Source: Mesodorylaimus sp. YZB2_4
Lineage: Eukaryota > Nematoda > Enoplea > Dorylaimida > Dorylaimidae
Direction of reading: 5' to 3'
Assembly: GCA_030248295.1 (NCBI GenBank)
Contig: JASANH010001537.1
Coordinates: 1,100,327 to 1,164,326 of the forward strand
Length of the DNA stretch: 64,000 nt
The position numbers and the translations under genes are program-made. Below are positions 28,055 through 40,600 of this stretch, piece by piece. The notes under the pieces are model-generated. The model saw only the letters and a list, made by a program, of their open reading frames with translations. It ran no database searches and was not told where the DNA came from. Position 1 is the stretch's first letter; each line of letters begins with the position of its first letter.

Positions 28055-31025
28055 TCACGGATAATTGCACTCGCATTTTGGTTCATCGCAGCACGGGATC
28101 ACTTTTGGATTAAATTTTCCCAACTGCTTCTCCACATCCTTGATGGTCTTCTTATGTTTCTCGACCAGCACCTTCACTTTTTCCCACGCTTCCCTGGTGG
28201 CCTCCTCGCCCAACGGATATCTCTCGAACGGGTCACGATTCAAGTCAAACACCAGGGGCGGGTCGTGTTTCTTCATATCACCATCGAAGCACAGCTGGGC
28301 CTTGTACCAGTCCTTGATCGGCTTGCCACCATTCGGACAATACTTTTCCATCTCCTGGCCACTCACTTCGGCCGATGTCAATAAATGGAATTTAAGATTC
28401 CGATGACGAGTCGAGGCCAATTTCTCATTACAATAAAAATACAAAGTTCTTTTCTTCAACCTTTCCAAAACCACGCTCTCCTTGGCCGCCATCAAGGCCT
28501 CGTGCGCATCGAGTCCATCGTAGACCCTGTCTCCGGCCAGCACCCCACCGGCCAAGGCTACCAACGATGGCAGTATGTCGAGCGAGGACAGGACCGCGTC
28601 CGACACACTTCCAGCCTGGATCACATTCGGCCAATAGGCCACGGCCGGCACTCGGACCCCGCCCTCGAAACTATTCCCCTTGCCACCTCGCAGCCCACCA
28701 GTCGACCCCCCGTACGTGCACGCCTCCACGTGCGGCCCGTGGTCGGACATGAACACCACCAACGTCCTGTCCGACAAGCCCGGCCTGCTTTGAATCGTGT
28801 CCAAGATCTGGCCCACGGCATCGTGCAGTTCATTCACGCTGTCCCCGAACGGACCACGTTTCGATCGACCACTAAATCGAGGCGATGTTTCCAAACTGGT
28901 GTGCACTTGATGGAATGAAAAATAGAAGAAGAATGGTTTCTCAGGATTTCGATCACGCGTCGAATTGAGAAATAAACGAAAATCGTCCAGAAATCTGCCA
29001 GTGAGACTAGAATGCGATATTGGTTGCTGCACTATCTTATTCCCATTATACACGTAGCACTTCGATCGGTCGGGTCCATTTTTCATGAGAGACTGAAATC
29101 AAGACGACACGTGGTTATTGCGATTCACATATTGATATGACGAATTAGGGACCGTCTCCTAATCCAGTCCCTGATGGGGTATCCTAGGGACCGTCTCCTA
29201 ATCTGGTCCCTGATTTGGCATCCTACCTAGGGGACTGTCCTTTAATCCAATCCCTGATGCGGAATATTAGGGACCGTCTCCTAATCCTGTCTCTAATATG
29301 AAAGAAAGGAGAAAAAATGTAAAAATTAGGGACCGTCTCCTAATCCTATCCCTAAATGGCACCCATGTCGTTTCACCTATAGCACCCATTTGCGATTCTG
29401 ACAAATGGAGCAAAGTTAAGGAACTATTGCTTTTCGCGGGATGTGCATAGTCAGCCTCGGAACAATCGATTAGTCATGTTCGAAGCAGTGCCAAATGCCC
29501 GCGTCCAAGATCTCCCTGAGATGATCACAAGGACTTGCCCCGCTTTCGTCGCATTGCCACAGGTCGGTCAAAGGCAGATTGTGGCCAACGAAATCGAACC
29601 CATGCCACGACGGCAAGTGAACACCGTCCGTATTATTCTTCGAATTGATGCCTGAAATGAATAGCACCAGATTACAAGGATGGCCACCCACAAGTTGCAC
29701 ACAGCAGGCTAAAATATGAGTGTTCCCTAGCGTGCTGTGCAAGTAGGATAAGCCAGCCAGGCTCCTTATCGATGTGTCAACCATAAGCGCGCTCGGAGCC
29801 AATTAAGCAAGACTTTTTTGTGAATTGATTTCCTTGCCCCTGTATCCACCCTCTGCACGGCTGCGGGTCTCTGCAGGGCCCCAGTAATGTACTGGTTTGC
29901 TATGCCCACTTGCGGACATCTCTGCAACGGACTTGCCGTACGAAGCTACGCAGTACATAGAAGAGGGCGAGGGTGTTGAGAACCCAGCGACAGTGCTGGC
30001 CGCACTAGTCGATGTCCAACGGACGAACGAGTCACTATCTGACCCAACGATAAGCACGAACCAGTTTAGGCTAGGATCCTTGCCAGGGAGGGACGGGGGC
30101 AAGTCGAAGGAGACACTAGCCTAACGGGATGCGGGCTACACCAGGCCAATCAAGCCGCTCAGTTTGATGTTCCAGCCATCTTTTACAGCACTAGAACTAG
30201 GCTGGAGTTTGTCCCACATACTTCGGTCACATCTCTCTCTTGCAGGTACACTCATTACATAACGAAGAGAACTTGTGCCTGTCAATGCGATCAGCCAAGT
30301 TATGGCCTATTCTACTGTTCTTGCTGATGGCAACAATATGTTCTCACGACTGCTCCTGTCCCCAAATTCAGTCGGCTACCTTCTCCCCTGCAGCAGCAGT
30401 AATCACTTACCCAAGTGCCACTTGCCGACGAACCCCGTCGCATAGCCCAGGTCTCGCAAGGCTTCCGCGATGGTTATCTCTTCGGCCGGTAGCCCGCCCG
30501 TGTCGAAGTCGACAAACACTCGTCGACCGCCCACGATGCCCGATCTGACTGGCAATCTACCTGGAAAGCAAGTCTCGTCATGCACGTGCATCGCTTCTCC
30601 CAGGGACCACGTAACGCCAATCTCAAGACCCCCATCCCAGCCTGGCTTACAAGAAATCCCCAGGACAGACACGGCTTCCATCAGGCCCCTGCATCCCCAC
30701 TCCACTCACCCGTCAATAATCCGACCCGACTCGGCGAGCACATGCTATCAGCACTGTAGAATTGAGTGAACCGTACCCCCTGGCTAGCCATTCGATCCAG
30801 GGCCCCTGGTTCTTGCGTCGGACTGCCGTAGCTGGCCAAGTCGCCATAGCCGAGGTCATCGGCCAATAAGAGCACAACATTCGGCCGACTGGGCACGTAC
30901 CTGCTCCCCGTCTCCCCGCACCTTGTCTCCCCCTTCTCGTCCATAGTGCAGTAACCCTCCGACCCCTCCACCACCACCCACACGGCCATCGCGACCAGCA
31001 CCGCCACCCAGTTGTCGCGGGACAT
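28055..31025 (-). CDS. Arylsulfatase (ARSA-like), 538 aa
   Basis: Secreted or lysosomal hydrolase that removes sulfate esters. Exons: 30710-31025, 30411-30560, 29539-29651, 28055-29092, closing in frame. The N-terminus ([14 protein letters not shown]) is a signal peptide or anchor. Sulfatase motifs: metal-binding [12 protein letters not shown] (Asp 56-57); CSPSR with Cys96, the residue converted to formylglycine; second signature [13 protein letters not shown]; later SDHGP and [15 protein letters not shown]. The Cys-rich ending ([12 protein letters not shown]) resembles that of arylsulfatase A. Intron 3 appears to begin GCAAGT, an ideal GC-AG donor, since no GT fits the phase there; reading through instead meets a stop after HCFEHD. 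Substrate cannot be told from sequence. First of seven minus-strand genes in a row. Confidence 0.92.
29145..29360 (+). repeat. Five-copy repeat of an AGGGACCGTCTCCTAATC unit
   Basis: TTAGGGACCGTCTCCTAATC or a close variant begins near 29145, 29185, 29228, 29267 and 29326. Each copy is followed by a second half like CAGTCCCTGATG, giving a unit of about 40 bp. The second half partly complements the first (GGGAC versus GTCCC), so each unit is hairpin-prone. It lies in the third intron of the arylsulfatase gene. Confidence 0.85.
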
Positions 31026-31093
31026 CGTACCACCTGCAAGGGAGCCTGGTTAGTTCCACCAACACTTACACTCCCCAGGACCAACGCAAAAAC

Positions 31094-31165
31094 ACCAGCC
31101 CCAGCGGGAATCGAACCCGCTCTCGGGTACCCAGTCCACCAAAACAAGAAAAAGACCCGTTGCCA
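31094..31165 (-). repeat. tRNA-like repeat with B box, upstream of the arylsulfatase start
   Basis: The minus strand carries GAGCGGGTTCGATTCCCGCT, a well-paired T arm with B box. A full cloverleaf is not seen. A second, poorer match (GGGTTCAATTCCCGCT) lies at 31350-31440. Both are in the 575-bp gap between the RNF25 stop and the arylsulfatase start. Confidence 0.5.
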
Positions 31166-31599
31166 TGATGTCGCAGCCAACCTGGAAACACATAATCCCC
31201 CAGTAAAGTCACACATAAGGGTAGCCAAGACAAGAAATCTGACGAGAGCCTCGAGCTCAAGCACAGAACGGGATTCCTGCTGAGGGCTCAAGGCTTTGCG
31301 CAGTCTCCGATTGAAACTATGCGACGGAAAAACTAACGAAAAAATTTGGCACTCAGCGGGAATTGAACCCCTCTGCGCTTTCACTCAAGACACTTTGGTT
31401 TCTATCACAAAAGTCTCATATATTCAGGGCCAGAGCCCATGCAAAAGAATACACACAATCGGCTTTGAGCTTTCATTGCGGCCACAACAAACTTACACCA
31501 CCTACTGTAGCTACAAAAAAGGCACAGGAGAAACGTCGCGCTGCATGATGTAACGAGTCGCATACACATTTATATGCAAATGTATATCACTATGTTCGA

Positions 31600-33034
31600 T
31601 CACGGAGGGTTGGCACGAGTGCTCGCGGCTGGCACGCGCTGAAACAAGCAAGAAAACAGTCTCCGCCCCGTCCATTCCGGCCCACCTACCGTGTGCTCAG
31701 TGACCAGAAATCGGTCCTTCTCTCGTTGTAGGTCAATCAGGCCCCCATTGCGTTTCTGTCTTTCCCACAGCTCCTTGTGATGCCGTTCGATCGGGTTCGA
31801 CAACGACGACAAATCCACCTGAGGCCCGTTACAAGCAGACTCTGGTGCCAGCCACGATTTCGGCTGCTCCTCATCTTCGCTCTCGAAGCTGGCGTCGATC
31901 ACTGTCCGACACACTGGGCAATAAAATACAGCAGCCTACAAACATGACGTCTCTAAGGACTCGCATATTCCAGCTGAAGCTGAAGTTTTTGCTCACGACA
32001 CACAATACTGCGTGCCCTTGCATCAGAATCAAGGGTAACTAATCGCAGTGTTCGGTACACCCGCTGCCCCAGCAGTCGTCGGCCAAAATGCGCAAGTCGC
32101 CTGCTGCTCAATCACCATTTCGCTCAGAGCCTCCAACCTTTTCTTGCTTGTACAAAATAAGAGCCCATAATTTTCCTGTTGCGCAACTGATATTTTTAGC
32201 CATCAAAATTTAGTTTCTAAAGAAAATGGTGAATCAGCCGCAGCGAAACGATTTTTGGCTTCCCGAAGCACAAAAATACGTTTCATAGATGGCTTATCCC
32301 ATCCCCATTCTTACCTTATCTCGATTCAATGTTCTCCCGAACAAGCTTCTTTCCCGTTCCTGCTCGGCCCTGGCGTGTTCGATGTATCTGGCCAAGCAAT
32401 AGGCGTGAAAGTGATGCGAGCACTCGGCCGTCACGAACACTGAATCGTCGGCCACGAACCCGTGCAGACAAATCGGGCAGGGCAGCGACAGGCCGCTTCG
32501 TTTGGTCAAGTACTCCCGCACACTCTCGATGGCATCGTAGAGCAACTGTCTCGGCTCGCCCTCCATTCCTCCACCCGTTTCGAACGTCCCTCGCGCCTTG
32601 CCTAAACACGCATCGATCTCGCTCTCGTTCAATCCACGCGGGTGTCGTAAGCTCACTTTGATCGGCGCTTTGCTTGGGTACTGAAGAGAAAAAACCCTTC
32701 CTAGTGCCAACACGTTGAAACAGAGACAAGATTCCGTGCAAGACAACATCAAAACAAAGGAAAGCTCCAGGTGGGAGTTGAACTCTGCCCACGCTGTGGA
32801 CACAGCACTCACCTGCGGACTGAGCACGAATTCGATCGATGTAGAAAACCAGGAGGCCCCGACCTCACTGCCATTCAGTTCCACTCGAACCAGCACCGTG
32901 CCAGACCTGCAACCGACCCATCGTTACTCGGGCCAGTCCCCGTCCCCGTCCACTTACTCCGCCATCTCCCACTCAATATCCTCGCCATAAATGGCCTTCA
33001 AGGCATCGAGCTCTTCTGCTGTGGCTGGATCCAT
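31600..33034 (-). CDS. RNF25: RWD-RING E3 ubiquitin ligase RNF25, 273 aa
   Basis: E3 ubiquitin ligase; the vertebrate protein ubiquitinates ribosomal proteins when translation stalls and modulates NF-kappaB (established knowledge). Exons: 32958-33034, 32813-32906, 32315-32680, 31690-31935, 31600-31638, closing in frame. The RWD domain spans about residues 8-115 (EELDALKAIYGEDIEW, then YPSKAPIKVSLRHPRGL). The RING starts CPICLHGF, continues CSHHFHAYCLARYIEH and, after a charged insert, closes with CPVCR. That long insert before the last Cys pair is typical of RNF25. The post-RING block ELWERQKRNGGLIDLQREKDRF is family-specific. The long Pro-rich tail of vertebrate RNF25 (459 aa) is absent. Only 313 bp separate this start from the stop of the upstream FUS-like gene on the same strand. 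Confidence 0.92.
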
Positions 33035-33346
33035 TCCTGTACCAGACCGCACCCTAATCACACTTCCGACCATCCCATCAGCACAATACAACGGTCCATA
33101 GCCGCTCTCCCAAAACAACGCCCCACTCGCTCCATTGAGAACCTTTAATTCGCACTTAGTCACTACATAAAAGGGTATCGTGTGGTTAAGTTTAATGCGA
33201 ACAGTCACGACAAGACAAAATGAAACATCCAAAATTCAAACATTATAACGTAAAATAAGTCGAATTCCAAACCCAAAATTTCTCCCAAAAAGTTTCCCTT
33301 CGTTTCCTTTTCTTCCTGTTGCCTAGCTCAAACCATCGAGCTCAAT

Positions 33347-36300
33347 CTAATAGGGGCGACTTCGACCACCGCCCTGGCCACTGTCCCACCTGCAACCGAC
33401 CGTGTATTACACAGGACGCCCACGAACCCTCCCTGGCCACTTACTTGCTCTCCCTGCTTCCACCTCTCATTGGACCACCGCCGCCACGTCCTCCCCCGCC
33501 GCCACGATATCCTCCACCACCGCGGCCTCCTCCGTATCCACCCCCTCCATTAGAACCGTCGTCCGGCTTCGGAGTCTGACATTGGTTGCACGACTTGCGG
33601 AACGCAAAATTGTTGTTGTTGCAACTCGGACAGGCCCAGTCACCCGCTCGCGATTCCATGTTGGCTCCGCTCGCCATACCACCGCGACCACCGCCACGAC
33701 CAAATCCTCCACGATCACCGCCGCCGCCGCCGCCACGATCTCCGTATCCACCGCCGCGTCCACCAAAACCGCCACGACCTCCACGATCGCCCCCTCGCCC
33801 GCCTCGATCACCTCCGCCGCGGCCAAATCCGCCTCGACCACCTCGGTCGCCGCCACCATATCCACCACGACCGCCACCTCCGCTCGGATCCATACGACGT
33901 TTCGCAATCGAGACCTTCAACGTCACTGAGTTCGCGCCAGGGAAATACTGACCTGAAATCAAACAGCTTCCTTAGAACCTGCATGAAACTCAATTTTACA
34001 CGCCCTCAGCTATGCCGTAACAATCGCTGTCATTTTTGTCTCTCACCCCTCCACGTACAAGTACAATTGTGTGTTGGTATTACGAGTAAGCCCATATATA
34101 ATTTCACACAATCCTAAAAGTACCACATTCCAGCACAGGGTGAGTAAAAGTTAGTTTCATACAGGAATTCCCAGCCGCAAAAAGCTAACCTTACCATTAA
34201 ATCGTTCAATAGCAGCTTGAGCGGACGATTCTTGCTCGAACGTCACCGTCGCCTCGCCTTTTGGACGATTCGTTTGTTTATCCTTGTAAATATAGACTTG
34301 GGGACGGCCCGTGCGCTCGTTGTCCTAAAAACATATTGATCCCTTTCAAACTTGATCCGCAATACTTTCCCTCCGATTTTTCCACATTAAATCTTACAAA
34401 AATCACGGAACTATTACACTCAAACTTGGTTTCCGGGTTTCAGGCTAGCGGGTTAAAGCTTCTGCCTCTCAAGCTAGGTGCGCACTAACGGGGGAGGGTT
34501 CGACTCCCGGCTGAGTGAAAAATAATTGTCAATCTATGCGCCCCTTAGCCCTCGAGTGCCCGTATGGGGCCTGGCTATGGATTAAGTATGACATGATATG
34601 AACTCCAGCTCGCTTAGCCAATCATTCTTCCTTTCTCCAAACTCACCTTGACAATACCAACCGAGCTGAAGTAGTCGGCCAGCATTTCCTCCGTACAATT
34701 ATCCGTGATTCCTTGCACGAAAATGCTGTCCTTTTGTTCCACGTAAGTGGGCTGCGAATCGCCGCCACCTCCACCTCCTACACACAAAATGGACCTCAAT
34801 TAGACAGCGTCATTTGCACATCCATCACTCAGACACTCGTGTGTTTAGCACTTCAGAAACCATCGAATCCACGCATTCCGACGTGGTGAATGCAACAGAC
34901 CCATCCCCAAATCATCCTTTTCAGAACGTCAAAAACACATTTCTCTTTCATTACTTCAACTAACCAGGATTTCCAATTCCACCTTTTTTCAGAACTCAGT
35001 AACCCCAACGATCACCCTCCTATATCCCCAAACCAATCATCACCAATCACAATTTTCGCAGCGTAATTTACTGCTTTTTCACTATCCCAAGCATTACTCA
35101 AAAATCCCCATTTTTTTCTTTTTTCTTTTTAAATCAAACGCAAACTGCCGAAATCCCTTTTCCCCCATATTCCGATATTTAATCGTTTCCCAAACACCCC
35201 AAAGCCCTAGTAAACGAGTCAGGTTTCTTCAAGCGCGACACAACAACAGTCTAACTATAAGCCATGATACCACCGCTTATTCAAACTTTGATAACCAGGC
35301 AAAGGGCGGGCACGACATTTGGCTGACCCGCACACGAAATACCTTGTTGATTGTAACCTCCACGATAACTTCCGCGTCCTCTTCCACCGTACTCCGAACT
35401 GCTAAATGTAACCGATAGACAGGCATGTTTTGCACAGTACCAACCAATGTCATACCTAGTAGCTGCTGCGCGCGTGCCATTACCATACTCACACTTATTA
35501 ACCGTACCCATAAAAGGCCATTGAAAACCAATTCTTTCCAGGCTTACTGTATTCAAATAATGTCAAGGTACCCACAAAACACAATTTTCCAAGCAGTTCC
35601 CAGCGGCCATTAGCATGTAATGCCGCTATGCTGTACCCAACACTGAACCACACGTTACCCTTTAGCATTAGCTGACTACACAGCAACTCGCACGGGTCAG
35701 TACTCCAGCGAGTGGACCTTTTGATGCATTCCCGCCACAAGTCTGTGGCTGAACGTCACAGCTACGACGACATGCAGATTGCAGAGACGTATCTCTCTCA
35801 CACTCAGCTCAGGTTAGGAAGGGCCAGAAAGTCAATTTAAGAAATCCAACAATATTTTTGCGACTAACAGGATAAACTGGCACCAGCAAACAGGATTTTA
35901 AACTTCTAACCTTAGGATTATTCGCTAAAATTAACTTGGCACAGTTCGACCAGATTTGCTCTGCGATAATCGCAGACGTGAATTTATAAGTCCGATCCGG
36001 GCAATCAGATTTCAAATAACTTTCCTCCTTGCCCTTCCCCGTGGGTTACTTTCGCCTGCATTTCCATCGTTTGGTATAGACTGAACCCGTCAAATATACT
36101 CTGCTCAAAGGCTGTTTATAAATGGCATTACCCTCCAACTAAATTAATGCAGCGACGCAGAGACAAGGAAATAGGAATAAAATAAGTACATACCTGCCAC
36201 CTCCGCGGTATCCTCCGCCTCCCCCTCGGCCACCATATCCGCCTTCCTGCCTGCCGTAACCACCTCCGCCACCGCCACCATTTCCACCTCCTCCCGACTG

Positions 36301-37004
36301 TCCGTATCCACTTCCATAACCACTGTCACCACCGCCGCCGCCACCGGCAGCGGCACCACCACTACCATATCCACTGCCGTACCCCGCATCAGCTTGGCCG
36401 TACGAGCTATCCGATTGGTAATAGCCACCGCCTCCTAAAACACAACTTCAACCCTTACCTCACTCGGAACCATCGAACCAGTTAACTCACCAGAAGATGG
36501 ATAGCCAACAGCAGCAGTAGAGCCGTACGGTGCGTTCCCTCCAACAGCAGCTTGTTGTTGTCCACCGTATTGTTGTTGCCCTGGTGCCGAGCCGGGCGGT
36601 GGAGGTTGACTGCCCGTTGGCTGACCACCGGCATACGGCGCTCCCGGCTGCTGTTGTTGTTGCTGCGACTGCCAGTACTGTTGCCACTGCCACTGTTGCT
36701 GGAAAATAACAAGACCAGTTTTATACCTACGCGTACTGCACTAACAACACAGTCAGACTGGGCTAGGAATGAATCATTCACGCAGGCATTCGAGTTTCGT
36801 TGGGTTACACCCCTTAACTACTAGTTTACTAGCTTCAAACAGTTTCTTACTTGATAATCGTAGCCCGCCGCCGCGTTATTCGCACCAGCTCCTGGTGGCT
36901 GTGCCGTTGCAGCCGGGTACCCAGCGTGACGAGAAGAATCTACGAAACACAAAATATCTCATTTCTTGTCACTCCTCATCACAAAAAGACAGCTTACCGC
37001 CCAT
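33347..37004 (-). CDS. FET-family RNA-binding protein (FUS/EWSR1/TAF15; cabeza-like), 471 aa
   Basis: Nuclear RNA/DNA-binding protein of transcription and splicing, prone to phase separation. Exons: 36998-37004 (only 7 coding bases), 36851-36939, 36491-36698, 36194-36434, 35343-35401, 34647-34777, 34195-34324, 33445-33952, 33347-33389, closing in frame. Domains: Gln/Gly/Ser/Tyr-rich prion-like N-terminus (to about residue 200); RRM with [15 protein letters not shown] and [14 protein letters not shown] repeats; RanBP2 zinc finger ([19 protein letters not shown], then [10 protein letters not shown]); C-terminus GGGRSRPY, a PY nuclear-localisation signal like that of FUS (RERPY). A single gene like this is expected in invertebrates, before the vertebrate three-way duplication. 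The reverse complement of the RGG exon gives long Pro-rich frames that are artefacts. Confidence 0.95.
34440..34605 (+). mobile_element. tRNA-derived SINE copy
   Basis: The plus strand reads GCGGGTTAAAGCTTCTGCCT, CTCAAGCTAGGTGCGCACTA, then B box GGGTTCGACTCCC, body with TTAGCCCTCGAGTGC and GGATTAAGTATGACATGATA at the end. It lies antisense to the FUS-like gene, in the intron between its exons 6 and 7. Confidence 0.8.
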
Positions 37005-37666
37005 GATTAACGATCGTTTTGAATTCGACGACTACGAAAAGAAATGTTTCACTTCTGGGCGAATGCCGCAAAAACCCCGATATCTAAATATTCAAGGACG
37101 CGAAAATACGACACGAAAAGAAAGAAAGGGGATGCGCACACATCAGTCCAACCCAGCTCACACTTGCGCACTCCGCGCAAGTCATTCAAGAATGGTCCAC
37201 TATTCCAGGTCACGCGCGAAATTCGTACGGGAAAAGTTCCCAAAACACCATGCAAACACCACAATCGTCAAAAATTTCCTTTATTACTCGCTCGCAAGTC
37301 ATCAGTTCGGTTATGCCAGACAAACTCGACACTCACGGCACCATTAACGAAACAAACATATAAAGCACGTAACTAAAACCTACACTACACCAGTATAACA
37401 TTGTCATAACTATCACCCACTCCAATACACGGCTCTGGGCCTCAGTCGACAACTGTCTAACAAGCATGGCAACCAAAGCACTTACTACAAACATAAAACT
37501 GTATAAAAGCATAACCACTTTAACTCGACGCAAGCAGATAAGCCAGAATAAAATATGTGAGATACGTCACCAACACGACACGAGTCAACAACACATGCCA
37601 GAGTAATGCGCAATGTCCTGTCCCCGACCACGCCCAGGAGGTACCTCGACACACCACTGGCACTCG

Positions 37667-40600
37667 CTACTTCTGCCCACCTCCCACAGCACGGTTCAGT
37701 ACATCGGCCAGATTCACGCCCGTCAATGCTTGGACGGCGGGCGGAAGTGAACCTGCTAAACGAGCTACTTCCGACGTAGCCCTGTCGTCCGAACCGATCA
37801 ATACTACTTCACGAGTCTTCGACAGTGGCGCAGCGATTTCGGCAGCGATCTGAAGTAGAGTCACAATAAATCAACTTCAACTTACATATGAGACGCTTCA
37901 TCCATAAAACCATTTTATACCAAAGCCAACCTCATCTGAAGCCATATTATACACACCGGTGCAAGTAGACAAACCTGCAGGGATATGAAATTCAGCTGCA
38001 GACAGAGTTCCTTCGGATTACAGCGGTCCACATTGTTAGGCAGCTACATTAACCCAGCAGAATGTATAGCTGACTACAGCAAGCTCACTAGACTACATCA
38101 GCAGTTGACAACACCAACTTCCATCCACCATTTGCAGCCATCACCCCACCTAAGACTGCGTCTACACGCCCTGAGCGACCATGCCCACCCTCTACTCTCC
38201 TGTCAGAAACCCAGCTTCCTCATTCTAATTCACATGCACCACTCTCTCGCCCGACATAGTTGCCGGCAGACTTATCAGCGCACTACGCCAAACTGCCCTG
38301 CTCTGCCCAGTCACTATCGCATTTTGCTTTCACCCAGACATGATGTAAAATATGGTTTCAGTTTGGAATTGCTTACTCTGAACAGTGGATACGGAGGCAA
38401 ATAGACTCTCCTCTCACCGTCACCTAATCCGGCACCCATTTTCAGCTAGTCGCGCCCACCACTCAGACACCAGCATCTTCTACTAACCTTGGGCAATGCC
38501 TCCAACACCAACGACATGACGGCCGCGTCTCCGTATTGTTTGTACGCAGCAGCTTTCATTCGCATTTGTTCGGCTTCAGCCTTGCCAACGGCTTCAATCG
38601 CAGACGCCTCGGCCGATCCAATCATTTTGATCTTCTCTGCTTCGGCTTTCGCGATTTCGATCGTTTGGGTACTGAAAATGTAAAAATCTGCTCCCCTCAC
38701 ATCTTTCCCTCCGCACGAAAATCACCTACCGTTGGCCTTCGGCCAGCGCTTGCAATTTAAACGCCTCTGCTTCGGCTGGCAAGCGAACAGTACCAAACAG
38801 TTCTTTTTCCTTTCTTTGAATTTCTTTTTCTTCGACTTTAATTTGTTTCGCTCGTTCAATTACCTAAAAATCAATACATACTTCAAATTTTAAAAATCGC
38901 CACAAAATCTCAAACAAACCTGAATTTGCATTTCTTCCTGTCTGATTTTCTGTTGCTCTTTGGCAACTTGCAATTGATACGCCAATTCCGCATCGGCGCG
39001 CTAAATTTTAAATATTTTGCATGATCTTACAGACACCAGCGAAGTACACGATCGAGAGCAGATCCCCCTTCCTCGAGTGCCTAGCGGACCCAGTTAGGGC
39101 GGGATTTTCGAGCTATGAGGAAGTGAAATCAGCAGCGACAGAAGCGTTTTTTGAGGGGAGTGGGAAATCATCCTTTTTAACGGGTATGCACGCATTGCAC
39201 CAACGTTCGAACAAGTGCATTGGTCTCAGGGGAGGTTATGTTAAAAAAATAATGAGTATGGCATGGTACAATTGCAGTTAAAATGTGGTCAGGCTACGAA
39301 CTTTTTGAGCTCCCCTCATATAGTCCTCTAAACACTGGTGTACCATGCAGCCGAGGTCCCTACCTGCCCTCCTAAAGTAGCTCCCAACTGGTCCCTCTAG
39401 CCCTTGACCCACTAAACTCACCCGCCACGTTTGCGGGCTTTCGCGTCAACTGCATGTTCAGTCCACATCAGAAAAACCCCACAAAAATTACCTTGGTATT
39501 GACTTCCATGTCGAACGCAGCTTGTTGCATTTCGTATTCTCGCTTCGCATTGGCAATTTTAGCATCCACTTCGAAACGAACATCTTTGGCTGCCCTTTCG
39601 CATTCCGCTTCCTAAAAAAACCGGTTTCAGAAGCATTAATTAAAAAATATTGTCAAAATTTACTTGTTAGCCGCTCACAATATCATTTATCGTTTCCTAC
39701 GACAGATTAAGTTCAAAACTGTTTAAGATAATGATAGATATAATTCACGAATGCCCATAATTTCGAAATTTTTATATTTCTATTCCAGAGGCTAAGCCAA
39801 CATCGCTGACTGGATATCCAAGGTAGTGTGGACCCCAAAAAAATTTTGGAAAAATTTAGGAAAGGGGGACCCTTCTCATTTTTTAGACCCCCTGTCCCGC
39901 CCGGCAAGGGTGTGAAGGTCACGCAGTCTGTGCCCTCCACCTTTACTGTGTACTATTTTTGGCAGAAGAGGATTTTTTACATGGCGAAGACCCTCCTGTC
40001 CCGCCCGGCGAGGATGTGCAGGTACCTTTGCTATTTTTTACCCCCCCCCCAAAATTCATTTTTTATAGTTAAAAAGACCCAATGTTTTGCCTTGGAAGGC
40101 CCAAACTACCTTTAAATTTTCGCGGGAAAACTTTAAAATTCGAAAAATTCAATTTTTACAAGCAACTAAAATGTGCCGCCATGTCGACAACCCCCGACCC
40201 CCCTTCCCAGCAGACGAAGTCAGCGATGTTGGGCAAAGCAATTCGTCTAATAAACTTGTTGTCCCATTATCATATCCAACTAGCTCTGAAAATTTCCTCC
40301 GCGTATCATGCACAGCATAGACAAGGTCTAAAGTTCAAACTACTTCAGCACTCCCTCAAGCCCCTATCGAGTTACTCCAACGGGGTCAGGCCGCCAGGTC
40401 TGCATGATTCCTCCGTATGCCCCCTGCCCATGCACAGTACACGCTTGGAGACCCTCAATCACTACGCCTAGGACACTTAAATTTTCAAAAAATCCCCCAG
40501 ATGTCCCCCGCTTTTACCTTAATCCCAGCGTCTCGATTCGCTTCGGCCACTCCGATCTCGGCATCACGTTTCACATTGGCCGTTTGCGCTTTCCCCAACG

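Noticed and set aside
29475-29538. Extension of arylsulfatase exon 3 to HCFEHD and stop
   Set aside because: It would end the enzyme before most of the catalytic domain. The in-phase GC-AG splice explains the sequence better.
33402-33951. Long Pro- and Ala/Thr-rich frames (+) opposite the FUS-like gene
   Set aside because: Reverse complement of the GGN-rich RGG exon, which is bound to give stop-free Pro-rich frames. The sense strand has RRM, zinc finger and PY signal.
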